From: Solirubrobacteraceae bacterium
GTDB taxonomy: Bacteria > Actinomycetota > Thermoleophilia > Solirubrobacterales > Solirubrobacteraceae
Assembly (NCBI GenBank): GCA_016463765.1
Contig: JAEMQS010000005.1
Coordinates: 1-64,000 of the forward strand
Direction of reading: 5' to 3'
Length of the DNA stretch: 64,000 nt
Below are positions 8,878-17,885 of the stretch, piece by piece (positions within the stretch are counted from its first letter, which is position 1; each line of letters opens with the position of its first letter). Both the position numbers and the translations under genes were made by a program. The notes beneath the pieces are model-generated. The model was not told the origin of the DNA. It saw only the letters and a list, made by a program, of their open reading frames with translations, and ran no database searches.

Positions 8878-9503
8878 TCGGGGTCGTCGACTACGGGATG
8901 GGCAACCGCCGCTCCGTCGTCAAGGCCTTCGAGCGCGTTGGGGCACAGGTCGACCTGACGAGTGACGAGCGGGCGCTCGAGCGCGCCGAGGGACTCGTGC
9001 TGCCCGGCGTGGGCGCGTTCCCGGAAGCGATGCGCCGGCTGACGTCGTCGGGTCTTGGTGACCTGATCCGCGAGCGGTCGGCGGCCGGCGTCCCGGTCAT
9101 CGGCCTCTGTCTCGGCATGCAGCTGCTGTTCGAGCGCAGCGAAGAGCACGAGGGCGCCGAGGGGCTCGGCCTGCTGGGCGGCGAGGTGCGCCGGCTCGAT
9201 CCGAAGGGGCAAAAGCTGCCGCACATCGGGTGGAACCTCGTCCGCGCCACGCGCACCGGCTCGCCGTTGCTCGCGGGCATGCCGGATCCGGTGGCGCTCT
9301 ACCACGTGCACACCTTCGTCGTGCACCCCACGGACCCCGACGACGTGCTCGGGGTGGGGCAGTACGGCAGTGAGTTCGTCTCGCTCGTCGCCCACGGGCT
9401 GACGATCTTCGGCGCGCAATGCCATCCTGAGAAGTCCTCGACGCACGGCCTCCAGCTGCTGCGCAACTACGTCAAGCACTGCCGCGAGGTCGCCTTCGCA
9501 TGA
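8874..9503 (+). CDS. hisH: Imidazole glycerol phosphate synthase, glutaminase subunit HisH
   Basis: This 209-residue class I glutamine amidotransferase supplies ammonia to HisF. The nucleophile Cys is in VIGLCLGMQLLFE (about residue 82), and the His/Glu of the triad are in QCHPEKSS near the C-terminus. The N-terminal DYGMGN motif is typical. It overlaps hisB and hisA by 4 bases each. Its partner hisF is displaced by two genes. Confidence 0.95.
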   Translation: MIGVVDYGMGNRRSVVKAFERVGAQVDLTSDERALERAEGLVLPGVGAFPEAMRRLTSSGLGDLIRERSAAGVPVIGLCLGMQLLFERSEEHEGAEGLGLLGGEVRRLDPKGQKLPHIGWNLVRATRTGSPLLAGMPDPVALYHVHTFVVHPTDPDDVLGVGQYGSEFVSLVAHGLTIFGAQCHPEKSSTHGLQLLRNYVKHCREVAFA

Positions 9504-10249
9504 TCCTGTATCCCGCCATCGACATCTATGAGGGCAAGGCCGTCCGCCTTGTCCAGGGTGACTTCAACGCCAAGACCGTCTACGAGGACGATCCGCTCGA
9601 GGCCGCCCGCCACTGGGTGCAGGAGGGCGCGCGCTTCCTGCACGTCGTCGATCTCGACGGCGCGAAGACCGGCGAGCCGAAGAACCTCGACCACCTCCAG
9701 CGCATCACCAGCGAGCTGGGCGTCCCGGTGCAGACCGGTGGCGGCCTGCGGTCGCTGCCCGCCGTGCGCGACGCGCTGCGCGCCGGCGCCGAGCGGGTGA
9801 TCCTGGGCACCGCGGCATTCACGGACGTCGACTTCCTCGACGACGTGCTGTCGGCGTACGGCGACCGCGTCGTCGTGTCCGTCGACACGCGCGGGGGGAA
9901 CATCTCCACCGCGGGCTGGACCGAGACGACGCAGATGCCGGCGGACGCGGTCATCGAGCGCCTCCAGGACCGCGGCGTGCGCTCGTTCGTCTACACGAAC
10001 GTCGACCGCGACGGCATGCAGGGCGGCGCGGACATCGACGAGGTCAAGCGCATCGCGTCGGTCGTGCGCGGTCGCTTTCTCTATTCCGGCGGGATCGGGT
10101 CACTGGCCGATCTCCAGGCGCTCGCAGAGCTGCGCCAGGTCAACCTCGGCGGGGTGATCGCCGGCAAGGCGCTCTACGAGCGCAAGTTCACGATCGCCGA
10201 GGGGCAGGCCGCGCTGGAAGGCCGCCTGCCGCTGGTCCAGGAGGGATAG
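9500..10249 (+). CDS. hisA: Phosphoribosyl isomerase HisA
   Basis: This 249-residue TIM-barrel enzyme isomerises ProFAR to PRFAR. The N-terminal YPAIDIYEGKAVRLVQGD holds the catalytic Asp, and the second catalytic Asp lies in VYTNVDRDGMQGG (about residue 173); phosphate-binding glycines are in QTGGGLRS and YSGGIGSL. In some Actinobacteria the bifunctional PriA also serves tryptophan synthesis; the window has no trp genes to judge this. The crotonase gene follows after 2 bases. Confidence 0.95.
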   Translation: MILYPAIDIYEGKAVRLVQGDFNAKTVYEDDPLEAARHWVQEGARFLHVVDLDGAKTGEPKNLDHLQRITSELGVPVQTGGGLRSLPAVRDALRAGAERVILGTAAFTDVDFLDDVLSAYGDRVVVSVDTRGGNISTAGWTETTQMPADAVIERLQDRGVRSFVYTNVDRDGMQGGADIDEVKRIASVVRGRFLYSGGIGSLADLQALAELRQVNLGGVIAGKALYERKFTIAEGQAALEGRLPLVQEG

Positions 10250-10251
10250 CC

Positions 10252-11043
10252 ATGTCCGAAGAGCGCGTGGTCGTCGAGATCGACGGCCCCATCGCCGAGG
10301 TGCGACTGAACCGCGGTGCGAAGCACAACGGTCTCGATCGCGCGATGTTCGACGGCATCGTCGCGGCGATCGCGCGGCTGCGTGACGAGCCCGGTGTCCG
10401 CGCCATCGTCCTGTACGGGGACGGCCCTAGCTTCTGCGCCGGCCTGGACTTCGCCGGGTTCGACGGGGACCCCACGTCGATCCTCGACCGCCCCGACGGG
10501 CAGCTGGCGAACGTCGCGCAGCAGGTGTCCTACGGGTGGATCGAGCTGCCGGTACCCGTCATCGCGGCGGTGCACGGCAACTGCTTCGGCGGGGGGCTGC
10601 AGATCGCGCTCGGCGCGGACGTCCGCTTCGTGACGCCCGATGCCCGGCTCTCCGTCATGGAGGCCAAGTGGGGCCTGATCCCCGACATGGGGATCACCGC
10701 GGCGCTCCCGCGGCTCGTCGGCATCGACCACGCGCTCGAGTTGACCTACACCGCGCGGATCATCAGCGGCGAGGAGGCTGAGAGCCTCGGCCTGTGCACC
10801 CACGTGGCGGAGGACCCCCTCGCGGCGGCCCGCACGCTGGCGACCGAGATCGCGGAGCGGTCGCCGGATGCGGTCCGGATGACCAAGCGGCTCTACCGCG
10901 AGGCGTGGCACATGGCGCCCGCGGAGGCGCTGAAGCTCGAGACCGATCTGCAGGTGCAGATCATGGGCAAGCCCAACCAGATGGCCGCCGTCGTGGCGGG
11001 CATGACGAAGCAGCCCGCCGAGTTCGGCGAACCCATCGTCTAA
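10252..11043 (+). CDS. Enoyl-CoA hydratase/isomerase (crotonase) family protein inside the his operon
   Basis: This 263-residue protein has the crotonase fold: the oxyanion-hole segments SFCAGLDFAGFDG (about residue 60) and VHGNCFGGGLQIALGADVRF (about 105-125), then MEAKWGLIPDMG. The usual catalytic Glu after the GG segment appears replaced (MEAKWGLIPDMG keeps Glu and Asp at nearby positions), so the reaction type cannot be fixed. The ATG is preceded by a strong GGAGG at 6 bases. It sits between hisA and hisF in the same direction and is probably cotranscribed. No histidine role is known for the family; the substrate is unknown. Confidence 0.88.
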   Translation: MSEERVVVEIDGPIAEVRLNRGAKHNGLDRAMFDGIVAAIARLRDEPGVRAIVLYGDGPSFCAGLDFAGFDGDPTSILDRPDGQLANVAQQVSYGWIELPVPVIAAVHGNCFGGGLQIALGADVRFVTPDARLSVMEAKWGLIPDMGITAALPRLVGIDHALELTYTARIISGEEAESLGLCTHVAEDPLAAARTLATEIAERSPDAVRMTKRLYREAWHMAPAEALKLETDLQVQIMGKPNQMAAVVAGMTKQPAEFGEPIV

Positions 11044-11061
11044 GCGATCAGGACGATTGCC

Positions 11062-11823
11062 ATGCACCTCAAGCGCGTCATCCCCTGCCTCGATGTGGCC
11101 GAGGGGCGCGTGGTGAAGGGGACGAACTTCGTCAACCTGCGCGACGCCGGCGATCCCGTCGAGCTGGCCGAGCGCTACGACGCCGAGGGCGCCGACGAGC
11201 TCGTGTTCCTCGACATCACCGCGACGTCAGATGCGCGGGACACGATCGTGGACCTCGCTCGGCGGACGGCGGACAACGTCTTCATCCCGTTCACCATCGG
11301 CGGCGGAATCCGCAGCGTCGCGGACGCGCAGGCGGTCCTCGACGCGGGCGCGGACAAGGTCGCGGTGAACTCCGCGGCGGTGAAGCGGCCGGAGCTCATC
11401 AACGAGCTCGCGGATGTGTTCGGGGCACAGTGCGTGGTGTTGGCCATTGATTCGAAGTGGCGAGACGACGGGACCGCGGAGGTCTTCGTCGCCGGAGGCC
11501 GCACGCCGACGGGCGTCGAGACCATCGGCTGGGCGGCCGAGGGCGTGGCCCGGGGCGCCGGGGAGATCCTGCTGACGAGCATGGACCGCGACGGCACGAA
11601 CGTCGGCTACGACCTGAAGCTCACGCGCGCGGTCTCCGACGCCGTCAGCGTGCCGGTCATCGCGTCGGGCGGGGCCGGGACGCTCGAGCACCTCGCCGAA
11701 GCCCTCGAGGCCGGCGCCGACGCCGCGCTGGCGGCCTCGATCTTCCACTACGGCACGTACTCGCTGGCCGAGACGAAGGCGTTCCTGGCGGACGCCGGGA
11801 TCGCGGTCCGCCCGATCGATTAG
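11062..11823 (+). CDS. hisF: Imidazole glycerol phosphate synthase, cyclase subunit HisF
   Basis: This 253-residue TIM-barrel partner of HisH forms imidazole-glycerol phosphate and AICAR from PRFAR and ammonia. Catalytic Asp residues are in [14 protein letters not shown] (about residue 11) and [15 protein letters not shown] (about 175); phosphate-binding loops TIGGGIRS and [11 protein letters not shown] are present. It is the last gene of this his run; its stop overlaps the stop of the convergent propeller gene. Confidence 0.96.
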   Translation: MHLKRVIPCLDVAEGRVVKGTNFVNLRDAGDPVELAERYDAEGADELVFLDITATSDARDTIVDLARRTADNVFIPFTIGGGIRSVADAQAVLDAGADKVAVNSAAVKRPELINELADVFGAQCVVLAIDSKWRDDGTAEVFVAGGRTPTGVETIGWAAEGVARGAGEILLTSMDRDGTNVGYDLKLTRAVSDAVSVPVIASGGAGTLEHLAEALEAGADAALAASIFHYGTYSLAETKAFLADAGIAVRPID

Positions 11824-13142
11824 CGCTCGCGCCGGAACCGCACACCCTGCGGGTCCAGGCCGAAGATCGACGAGTACCCGTTGAAGTAGATCCGCCGGCC
11901 GTCGCTGATCACGGGGTTGAACGCCCCGCGGCGCGTCTTCCACACCGTCTTGCCGGTGTTCGCCCCCAGCGCCCAGCTCGACTTCTTGCCGAGGTCGCTG
12001 AAGAACACGAGGTCGCCCACGACGGTGGCCGCGCCGCTGATCTTCGAGCCGAGCTTGCGGGTCCAGCGCTTCGCGCCGGTCTTGGCGTTCAGGGCGTAGA
12101 ACGTGCCGTCGTACGAGCCGAGCCACACCGTGGGCGGGCCGCCGGCGACCTCGCCGACCGCCGGGGAGGCGTACACGTAGTCGCCCGTTCCCGTGCGCCA
12201 GGCGAGTTCGCCGTCGCGACTGGCGAACGAGTAGACGTTGCCGTCCGTGTTGCCGATGTAGACCCGGCCGTAGGCGACCGATGGCGTCGAGTAGAACTGG
12301 CCGCTGGACAGGCCGAAGCCCGCCCCGCGGGTGCCCGCCGTCCAGACCCGCTTGCCGTCGCGCCGCCGGATCGCGTGCAGACGGCCGTCGTAGTCCCCGA
12401 AGTACAGCTTCCCGTCGGCGAGCGCGACCGCGCTCTTGACCGCGCCCGACGCCTTGTACCGCCAGCGGATCTGCCCGTCGCTGGCGCGCAGGTTGTAGAC
12501 CGTGCCGTCCTCCGTGCCGAAGATCAGGCGTCCGCGGTCCAGGAGCGGCGACGACTCGGCCCGGCTCGGGAGCTTGCGCGACCAGCGGGTGCGCCCGGAC
12601 TTCTGGCGCAGCGCCACGACGCGACCGCCCTTGATGCCCTTGCCGCGCTGGAGCAGGACGACGTAGACCGACGCGCCGCCGCAGGCCGGCGAGGACGCCG
12701 CCAGGTAGCCGAGCTTGCGGGTCCACAGGACCTTGCCCGTCGTGCGGGAGATCCGGTACAGCGCCCCGTTGTTCTTCAGCAGGAACAGCGAGCGGCCGCA
12801 CAGGACCGGGGTGAACTCCAGGAGCACGCGGCCGCGTTCGGCCCACGCCTGACGGAACGGCGGACGGAGCTCGCGATTGAGCGGCAGGACGTGCGTGCGG
12901 GCCTTGTCGTAGCCGTAGACCGGCCAGGTGAAGCCGTCGTCGGCGGGATGGCGCGGCGGGGGCTCCTCCGGCACGGTCTGCGTGGGCGTCGGCGGGGCGG
13001 TCTCGACGAACTCGACGTCGGCGTTGGAGATATCGCGCTCGCTGCGCGACGCCATGAACGCGGCCGTCGCGGCGACTGCCACGAGCGCGGCCAAGACGCC
13101 GACGAGGACCCACCGCCGACGTCCGTGGGGCAGGCGGGACAT
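11820..13142 (-). CDS. Membrane-anchored PQQ-type beta-propeller protein
   Basis: This 440-residue protein has a single N-terminal membrane segment ([19 protein letters not shown]) after a short basic stretch, then a Thr/Pro linker and a propeller of PQQ/BamB-like repeats from about residue 70. Repeats follow the pattern [68 protein letters not shown]. The lack of dehydrogenase residues argues for a scaffold or binding role outside the membrane. The start at 13142 has TACCCT 7 bases upstream. It is divergent from the nucleotidyltransferase gene. Confidence 0.85.
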   Translation of the reverse strand: MSRLPHGRRRWVLVGVLAALVAVAATAAFMASRSERDISNADVEFVETAPPTPTQTVPEEPPPRHPADDGFTWPVYGYDKARTHVLPLNRELRPPFRQAWAERGRVLLEFTPVLCGRSLFLLKNNGALYRISRTTGKVLWTRKLGYLAASSPACGGASVYVVLLQRGKGIKGGRVVALRQKSGRTRWSRKLPSRAESSPLLDRGRLIFGTEDGTVYNLRASDGQIRWRYKASGAVKSAVALADGKLYFGDYDGRLHAIRRRDGKRVWTAGTRGAGFGLSSGQFYSTPSVAYGRVYIGNTDGNVYSFASRDGELAWRTGTGDYVYASPAVGEVAGGPPTVWLGSYDGTFYALNAKTGAKRWTRKLGSKISGAATVVGDLVFFSDLGKKSSWALGANTGKTVWKTRRGAFNPVISDGRRIYFNGYSSIFGLDPQGVRFRRER

Positions 13143-13149
13143 CCATGTC

Positions 13150-13155
13150 AGGGTA
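13150..13155 (-). promoter_or_regulatory. Candidate -10 element of the PQQ-propeller gene
   Basis: TACCCT on the reverse strand lies 7 bases before the ATG at 13142, without a Shine-Dalgarno sequence. It follows the same pattern as other candidate leaderless starts in the window. Confidence 0.4.
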
Positions 13156-13191
13156 GGCCCCCGACCGGGCGGGCCGGGAGACTGTGCCGGC

Positions 13192-14337
13192 ATGGCCTCT
13201 GTTCTCGAGCATCTCGACGCCCTGCCGGGCGGCGCGCACCTGCGGGCGGCCGTGGCCGAGACCGGCGTGCCCGCGTACCTCGTCGGCGGCGCCGTGCGCG
13301 ACCTGCTGCTGGGCCGGACGCCCCGGGAACTGGACGTGGCGGTCGAGGGCGATCCGGAGCCGCTGCTGCTGGCGCTGGGAGGGGAGGCCGAGCGCCATCC
13401 GCGCTTCGGGACAGCCGTCGTGCGGGGCGACGGCTGGTGCGTCGACGTGGCGCGGTGCCGGGTCGAGACGTACGCGTACCCCGGGGCACTGCCCGACGTC
13501 GAGCCGGCGGACATCGCCACCGATCTGCTGCGGCGCGACGCGACGATTAACGCCATCGCGATCAGACTGACCGACGGGCGGGAGGTTGCGGCGCCGTCGG
13601 CCCGGGCGGACCTCGATGCCGGCGTGCTGCGCGTGCTGCACGACAGGTCGTTCCTTGACGACCCCACGCGCCTGTGGCGCCTGTCGCGCTACCGCGCCCG
13701 GCTCGGGTTCGCGCTCGAGCCGAAGACCGATGGGTTGGCCGCCGCTGCGGTGGACGGTGGTGCGCTGGAGCGCGTCTCGGGCACGCGGATCGGCAACGAG
13801 CTGCGCCTGGCGCTGCGGGAGGATGACCCGGCGGGTGCCCTGCGGTCGGCGGTGGCGATGGGGCTCGCGCCGTGGCTGGATCCTGATGAGCGCCGGATCG
13901 GCGTCGTCGCCGTGGATGCACGGGAGGACCTGGTGACCCTCGCTGCGGCGTTGGCGCCGGACACCGACGCCGCGTTCCTGCACGAGCTCGGCTTCTCCCG
14001 GGCGGAGAGCGAGGTGCTGCTGCGGGCGCTGGCGGTGCGCGCGGGGCATCACCGGCCGGTGGGGGCGCGGGCGTCGGAGGTCGCAGAGGCGTTCCGGGGC
14101 CTGCCCGTCGAGGCACTGGCGCTCGCGCCCAAGGAGGACCGCGCCGCGGTGCGCCGGTGGCTGGACGAGCTGCGCCACGTCCGGCTCGAGATCTCGGGGG
14201 ACGACCTGCTGGCCGCGGGGGTTCCGCGCGGGCCCGAGGTGGGCGCACGCCTGGAGGCGGCGCTCGCCGCCGTTCTCAACGGGGAGGTGCCCGGTGACCG
14301 CGAGGCACAGCTGCGCGCCGCGCTCGCCGGGCCCTAG
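13192..14337 (+). CDS. CCA tRNA nucleotidyltransferase / poly(A) polymerase family protein
   Basis: This 381-residue class II nucleotidyltransferase shows YLVGGAVRDLLLGRTPRELD (about residues 25-44), with the GG-RD fingerprint and the D-x-[D/A] metal site in ELDVAVEGD. The RNA/nucleotide-recognition segments RRDATINAIAIRL and LDDPTRLWRLSRYRARLGF follow. It is shorter than HD-domain CCA enzymes, and no HD motif is seen in the C-terminal half. It could add all of CCA or only part; sequence alone does not tell. The ATG at 13192 gives the family N-terminus. Confidence 0.85.
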   Translation: MASVLEHLDALPGGAHLRAAVAETGVPAYLVGGAVRDLLLGRTPRELDVAVEGDPEPLLLALGGEAERHPRFGTAVVRGDGWCVDVARCRVETYAYPGALPDVEPADIATDLLRRDATINAIAIRLTDGREVAAPSARADLDAGVLRVLHDRSFLDDPTRLWRLSRYRARLGFALEPKTDGLAAAAVDGGALERVSGTRIGNELRLALREDDPAGALRSAVAMGLAPWLDPDERRIGVVAVDAREDLVTLAAALAPDTDAAFLHELGFSRAESEVLLRALAVRAGHHRPVGARASEVAEAFRGLPVEALALAPKEDRAAVRRWLDELRHVRLEISGDDLLAAGVPRGPEVGARLEAALAAVLNGEVPGDREAQLRAALAGP

Positions 14338-14340
14338 GAT
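14335..14340 (+). promoter_or_regulatory. Candidate -10 element of pgeF overlapping the previous stop codon
   Basis: TAGGAT begins with the TAG stop codon of the nucleotidyltransferase gene and lies 8 bases before the pgeF ATG. No Shine-Dalgarno sequence is present. Confidence 0.42.
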
Positions 14341-14348
14341 CGAGCCAG

Positions 14349-15098
14349 ATGCTCGCGACCGCGCTGCCCGAGCCCTTCACCTGGGCGCACGACCACATCC
14401 ACATCGACCTCGGCGGCGGCGCCCACGCGCTGTTCACCACGCGGCGCGGAGGGGTGGCCACCGGCCCGTACGCGAGCCTCGACCTCGCGATCGGCGAGGG
14501 TGAGCACGATCCCGACGCGGTGCAGACCAACTACGCGCGGCTGGCGGGTCAGATCGGCGTGCCGCGCGAGCGGATCGTGCAGGGCCGCCAGGTGCACGAG
14601 GCGACCGTCGGGCGGGTCGAGGGCCCGGACGGGATCGCCGAGGCGACCGACGGCCACGCCACGGCAACGCCGCGGCTCCCGCTCCTCGTCCTGACCGCCG
14701 ACTGCCTGCCCGTCGCGCTGGCCGCCGACGGGGCGGTGGCGATGCTGCACGCCGGGTGGCGGGGCCTGGCCGCGGGGATCCTCGCCGAAGGGGTGGCCGC
14801 GCTGCGCGAGGTCGGCGGCGCCGGGCCGGTCACCGCCGCGATCGGGCCCGGGGCCGGACCGTGCTGCTACGAGGTGGGCGACGAGGTCCGCACCGCGTTC
14901 GCAGACGTGCCCGGCGCGGCGCAGGGCCGTCACGTCGACCTCAAGGCCGTCGCCACCGCGCAGCTGCGCGACGCCGGCGTGGCGCACATCCACGACACCG
15001 GGCTCTGCACGATGTGCAGCGATCCCGCGCTCTTCTTCAGCCACCGCCGCGACGCCGGCGTCACCGGACGGCAGGCGGGGGTCGCATGGCGGAGCTGA
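14349..15098 (+). CDS. pgeF: Peptidoglycan editing factor PgeF (laccase-domain protein)
   Basis: This 249-residue protein of the YfiH/DUF152 family removes wrongly inserted L-Ser from muropeptide precursors in E. coli. Metal-site residues are visible: QGRQVHEA (His, about residue 79), VLTADCLPVAL (Cys, about 120), and MLHAGWRGLAAGI (His, about 136), then GPGAGPCCYEVG. It is the first gene of a run to rluD with tight spacing; the next gene starts inside it. The position before yggS-sepF-proC is common in Actinobacteria and Firmicutes. Confidence 0.92.
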   Translation: MLATALPEPFTWAHDHIHIDLGGGAHALFTTRRGGVATGPYASLDLAIGEGEHDPDAVQTNYARLAGQIGVPRERIVQGRQVHEATVGRVEGPDGIAEATDGHATATPRLPLLVLTADCLPVALAADGAVAMLHAGWRGLAAGILAEGVAALREVGGAGPVTAAIGPGAGPCCYEVGDEVRTAFADVPGAAQGRHVDLKAVATAQLRDAGVAHIHDTGLCTMCSDPALFFSHRRDAGVTGRQAGVAWRS

Positions 15099-15769
15099 TC
15101 ACCGGGCTCGAGGTCGACGGCGTCAGGGCCGGGCTCGCGCGGGTCCGGGCGCGGATCGACGCCGCCGCCGAGCGGGCGGGGCGCGATCCGCAGGCCGTCG
15201 AGCTCGTCGCGGCGACCAAATACGTCGCGCTCGACGAGATGGGCGTCCTCGCCGACGCCGGCATCACGGTCGTGGCCGAGAACCGCGCCCAGGACCTGCA
15301 GGCCAAGGTCGAGCGGTACGGCGATCGCTTCACGTGGGACTTCATCGGCCACCTCCAGAGCCGGAAGGTGAAGGTCGTCGCGCCGCTCGTGCGCCGGATC
15401 CACTCGGTCAGCAGCGACTCCGTGCTCGGGCAGCTCGAGCGCGTCGGCCCCGAGCTGGGCCGTGAACTCGAGGTGCTCGTCGAGGTCAACGTCAGCGGGG
15501 AGGAGGCCAAGAGCGGGCTGGCGCCCGGCGCGCTCGACGGCTATCTCGACCGGCTGGGTGCGATCGACGGGGTCCGCCCGGTCGGCCTCATGACCATGCC
15601 GCCGCGGGCCGAGACCGCCGAGGACAGCAGGCGCTGGTTCGCGCTGCTGGCCGAGCTGGCGGGCGCCCGAGCGCTGCCGCACCTGTCGATGGGGACGACC
15701 CAGGACTTCGAGGTGGCGGTGGAGGAAGGCGCCACGCTCGTGCGGATCGGCACGAGCATCTTCCGATGA
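15086..15769 (+). CDS. YggS/PLPBP family pyridoxal-phosphate-binding protein
   Basis: This 227-residue PLP-binding TIM barrel is involved in vitamin B6 homeostasis and not in a known reaction. The PLP lysine is in ELVAATKYVALDEM (about residue 37), followed by AENRAQDLQAKVE, FIGHLQSRKVK and the C-terminal LSMGTTQDFEVAVEEGATLVRIG phosphate-binding region (quoted in part: LSMGTTQDF). The ATG at 15086 lies 13 bases inside pgeF. It is a conserved neighbour of sepF and proC. Confidence 0.93.
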   Translation: MAELITGLEVDGVRAGLARVRARIDAAAERAGRDPQAVELVAATKYVALDEMGVLADAGITVVAENRAQDLQAKVERYGDRFTWDFIGHLQSRKVKVVAPLVRRIHSVSSDSVLGQLERVGPELGRELEVLVEVNVSGEEAKSGLAPGALDGYLDRLGAIDGVRPVGLMTMPPRAETAEDSRRWFALLAELAGARALPHLSMGTTQDFEVAVEEGATLVRIGTSIFR

Positions 15770-15796
15770 TCAGGGAGGATTCCGGCCTCCGAGGGC

Positions 15797-15802
15797 TAAC
15801 CT
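15797..15802 (+). promoter_or_regulatory. Candidate -10 element of sepF
   Basis: TAACCT lies 9 bases before the sepF ATG. The 42-base gap after the YggS gene has no Shine-Dalgarno sequence near the start, so sepF may have its own leaderless transcript. Confidence 0.38.
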
Positions 15803-15811
15803 TCAGGCGAG

Positions 15812-16333
15812 ATGGCCTTCAGTGACTCCTGGCATCGTGCGCTCGTGTACTTCGGCTTGGCCGAGGAACGCGAGTACGAACCCGAACCCGCGCCGGCCCC
15901 CGAGGCCGAGCTCGAGGACCGGTATCGCGAACGCCCCAACGTCCGCCGGCTGCGTCGCCGCCGTGACGAGATCGACGACATCTTCGCCGACGACGAACCG
16001 GCCGGCCGGCCCACCACCGCGCTGCGCCCCGTCGGCGGCGGGCGCACGAACGGAGACGTCCGCGTGCACCTCGTGATCCCCAAGAGCTTCAACGACGCCC
16101 AGCAGGTCGCCGACAAGTTCAAGGACGCCGTCCCGGTGATCCTCAACCTGCAGGGCACCGAGACCGACCTGAGCAAGCGGCTGATCGACTTCGCCTCCGG
16201 GCTGACGTACGCGCTCGACGGCGGCATGCAGCGCATCGCCGACAAGGTCTTCATGCTGACCCCCCGCAACGTCGAGATCTCCGCCGAGGAGCGCGCGCGG
16301 CTGATCGAGAAGGGCTTCTTCAACCAGTCCTAG
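15812..16333 (+). CDS. sepF: Cell division protein SepF
   Basis: This 173-residue protein tethers FtsZ to the membrane. It shows an N-terminal membrane-binding-type helix (MAFSDSWHRALVYFGL), an acidic/Arg linker rich in Glu and Pro (about 20-85), and the C-terminal SepF core (about 88-165) with VIPKSFNDAQQVADKFKD, VILNLQGTETDLSKRLIDF and a late phenylalanine-rich end. It replaces FtsA/ZipA in Actinobacteria, Firmicutes and Cyanobacteria. Its place between yggS and proC is typical; ftsZ is not in the window. Confidence 0.95.
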   Translation: MAFSDSWHRALVYFGLAEEREYEPEPAPAPEAELEDRYRERPNVRRLRRRRDEIDDIFADDEPAGRPTTALRPVGGGRTNGDVRVHLVIPKSFNDAQQVADKFKDAVPVILNLQGTETDLSKRLIDFASGLTYALDGGMQRIADKVFMLTPRNVEISAEERARLIEKGFFNQS

Positions 16334-16348
16334 CTGGTCGGGCTCGTC

Positions 16349-17104
16349 ATGCAGATCGGAATCATCGGCGCCGGGAATCTCGGCCTCGCCTTCGCGCGGG
16401 GCCTCGCGGCGCCGGTCCTCGTCAGTGACGCCGACCCGGCACGCGCCCAGGCGCTGGCCGACGAGGTCGGCGGTCGCGCGTGCTCCTCGAACGCCGAACT
16501 CGCGGCGCAGGCCGATGTCGTGGTCCTGTGCCACAAGCCGCCGCAGCTCGAGCCGGTGGCCGCCGAGATCGACGCGGTCGGCGGCGGGGTGCTCTCCTTC
16601 GTCGGCGCACGGACCGTCGCGGACCTGCGCGCCGCCTACCCCGGCGTGCCCGTCGTGCGGGCCATGCCGAACACGGCGCTCGAGGTCGGGGAGTCGGTCA
16701 TCGCCGTCGTCCCGCCCGGACCGGGCGAGGAGGCCTTCCACGCGCAGGCCGTCGAGGTCATGGAGCGGGTGGGCGAGGTCGTGCTGCTCCCCGAGGCGCA
16801 GATGATGCTGTCGCAGATCAGCTCGGGGGCCATGCCGGCGTACGTCGCGCTCGTCGCCGAGGCCCTCATCGACGCCCTCATCCGCCAGGGTCTCGACGCC
16901 GGCACGGCGACGCGACTGGTCGCCGGCAGCATGCCCGGCGCCGCGAAGATCGTCGCGCGGTCCGGCGGGGACACGCTCGGCGTGCGCCGGGCGGTGACGT
17001 CCCCCGGCGGGACGACCGCGAAGGCGCTCAACGCCCTCGAGGCCGGTGGCGTACGCGCCGCCTTCGCCGAGGCGGTCGACGTGATCGCGAGCCCCGCGCG
17101 ATGA
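16349..17104 (+). CDS. proC: Pyrroline-5-carboxylate reductase
   Basis: This 251-residue enzyme reduces P5C to proline with NAD(P)H. The Rossmann motif IGIIGAGNLGLAFARGLA opens the protein; VVRAMPNTALEVGES (about residue 108) and the C-terminal catalytic/proline site VTSPGGTTAKALNALE (about 218) are conserved. Length matches the family, slightly short. It is placed after sepF as in many Gram-positive division clusters and overlaps the YggT gene by 4 bases. Confidence 0.94.
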   Translation: MQIGIIGAGNLGLAFARGLAAPVLVSDADPARAQALADEVGGRACSSNAELAAQADVVVLCHKPPQLEPVAAEIDAVGGGVLSFVGARTVADLRAAYPGVPVVRAMPNTALEVGESVIAVVPPGPGEEAFHAQAVEVMERVGEVVLLPEAQMMLSQISSGAMPAYVALVAEALIDALIRQGLDAGTATRLVAGSMPGAAKIVARSGGDTLGVRRAVTSPGGTTAKALNALEAGGVRAAFAEAVDVIASPAR

Positions 17105-17415
17105 TCCCGGGCGTGTTCATCCTCGCTGACGCCCGCGGGCAGGTGGCCGACTTCCTCGGCGCGCTGCTCCTCGTCTACACGCTCATCATCTTCGTCTACA
17201 TCATCACGTCGCTGATCTTCTCGTTCGGCGGGAAGGTGCCGTACAGCCGCTGGAGCGACGCCATCCTCGGGTTCCTGCGCGACGTGTGCGAGCCCTATCT
17301 CGGCCTGTTCCGGCGCTTCATCCCGCCGATCGGACCGCTCGACATCAGCCCGATCGTCGCGATCCTCGTCCTGCAGATCGTCGGCGGGATCCTCGTCGGC
17401 CTCGTCCGCGGGTGA
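17101..17415 (+). CDS. YggT family membrane protein
   Basis: This 104-residue integral membrane protein has two hydrophobic segments (FLGALLLVYTLIIFVYIITS and ISPIVAILVLQIVGGILVGL) separated by a loop with SRWSDAILGFLRDVCEPYL and FRRFIPPIGPLDISP, the YggT signature. The family is linked to osmotolerance and cell-division regions, but its precise role is not established. It overlaps proC (ATGA) and lspA (GTGA) and is cotranscribed with them. Confidence 0.92.
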   Translation: MIPGVFILADARGQVADFLGALLLVYTLIIFVYIITSLIFSFGGKVPYSRWSDAILGFLRDVCEPYLGLFRRFIPPIGPLDISPIVAILVLQIVGGILVGLVRG

Positions 17416-17885
17416 CGGCGACCGGCGCCTGGGTCCGCGCGCTGATCACGGCCGCGGTGGTGCTCGCGGCCGACCAGCTGACGAAGCAGCTCGCGATCGA
17501 TGCGGTCGCGCGCGGCACGCGGGAGGACTTCTTCCTGTTCCTCGATCTGGTGAACGTCCGGAACACGGGCGTGGCGTTCGGGGCGCTGCAGAACGGCGGG
17601 ATCATCGTGGGGGTCGTCGTGGCGCTGGCACTGGTCGCCCTTCTGGCGTTCTTCGGCCGCAACGCGACGCGACCGCTGGCCTGGCTGCCCGTCGGCCTGC
17701 TCCTCGGCGGCGCGCTGGGCAACGTGATCGACCGCATCCGGATCGGCGCGGTCATCGACTACCTCAAGCTGCCCAACTGGCCGGCGTTCAACCTCGCCGA
17801 CGTGTCGATCACGGTCGGCGTCATCCTGCTGGTGATCGTCATCGAGCGCGGGGCGCGTGAGGATGCGGCTGCGCGTCCCGCCTGA
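17412..17885 (+). CDS. lspA: Lipoprotein signal peptidase (signal peptidase II)
   Basis: This 157-residue polytopic aspartyl protease cleaves prolipoproteins. The two catalytic Asp sites are visible in GNVIDRIRIGAVIDYLKL (about residue 108) and FNLADVSI (about 129); the N-terminal DQLTKQLA and NVRNTGVAFG segments are conserved. Four membrane segments fit the hydrophobicity. GTG at 17412 is chosen because it overlaps the previous stop as GTGA and leaves a normal length. Confidence 0.94.
   Translation: MTATGAWVRALITAAVVLAADQLTKQLAIDAVARGTREDFFLFLDLVNVRNTGVAFGALQNGGIIVGVVVALALVALLAFFGRNATRPLAWLPVGLLLGGALGNVIDRIRIGAVIDYLKLPNWPAFNLADVSITVGVILLVIVIERGAREDAAARPA

Noticed and set aside
11227-14178. 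A 983-codon reverse-strand reading frame
   Set aside because: It runs antisense to hisF, the propeller gene and the nucleotidyltransferase, is made of Arg/Ala/Pro low-complexity sequence and has no recognisable domain. It is a GC-bias shadow frame.
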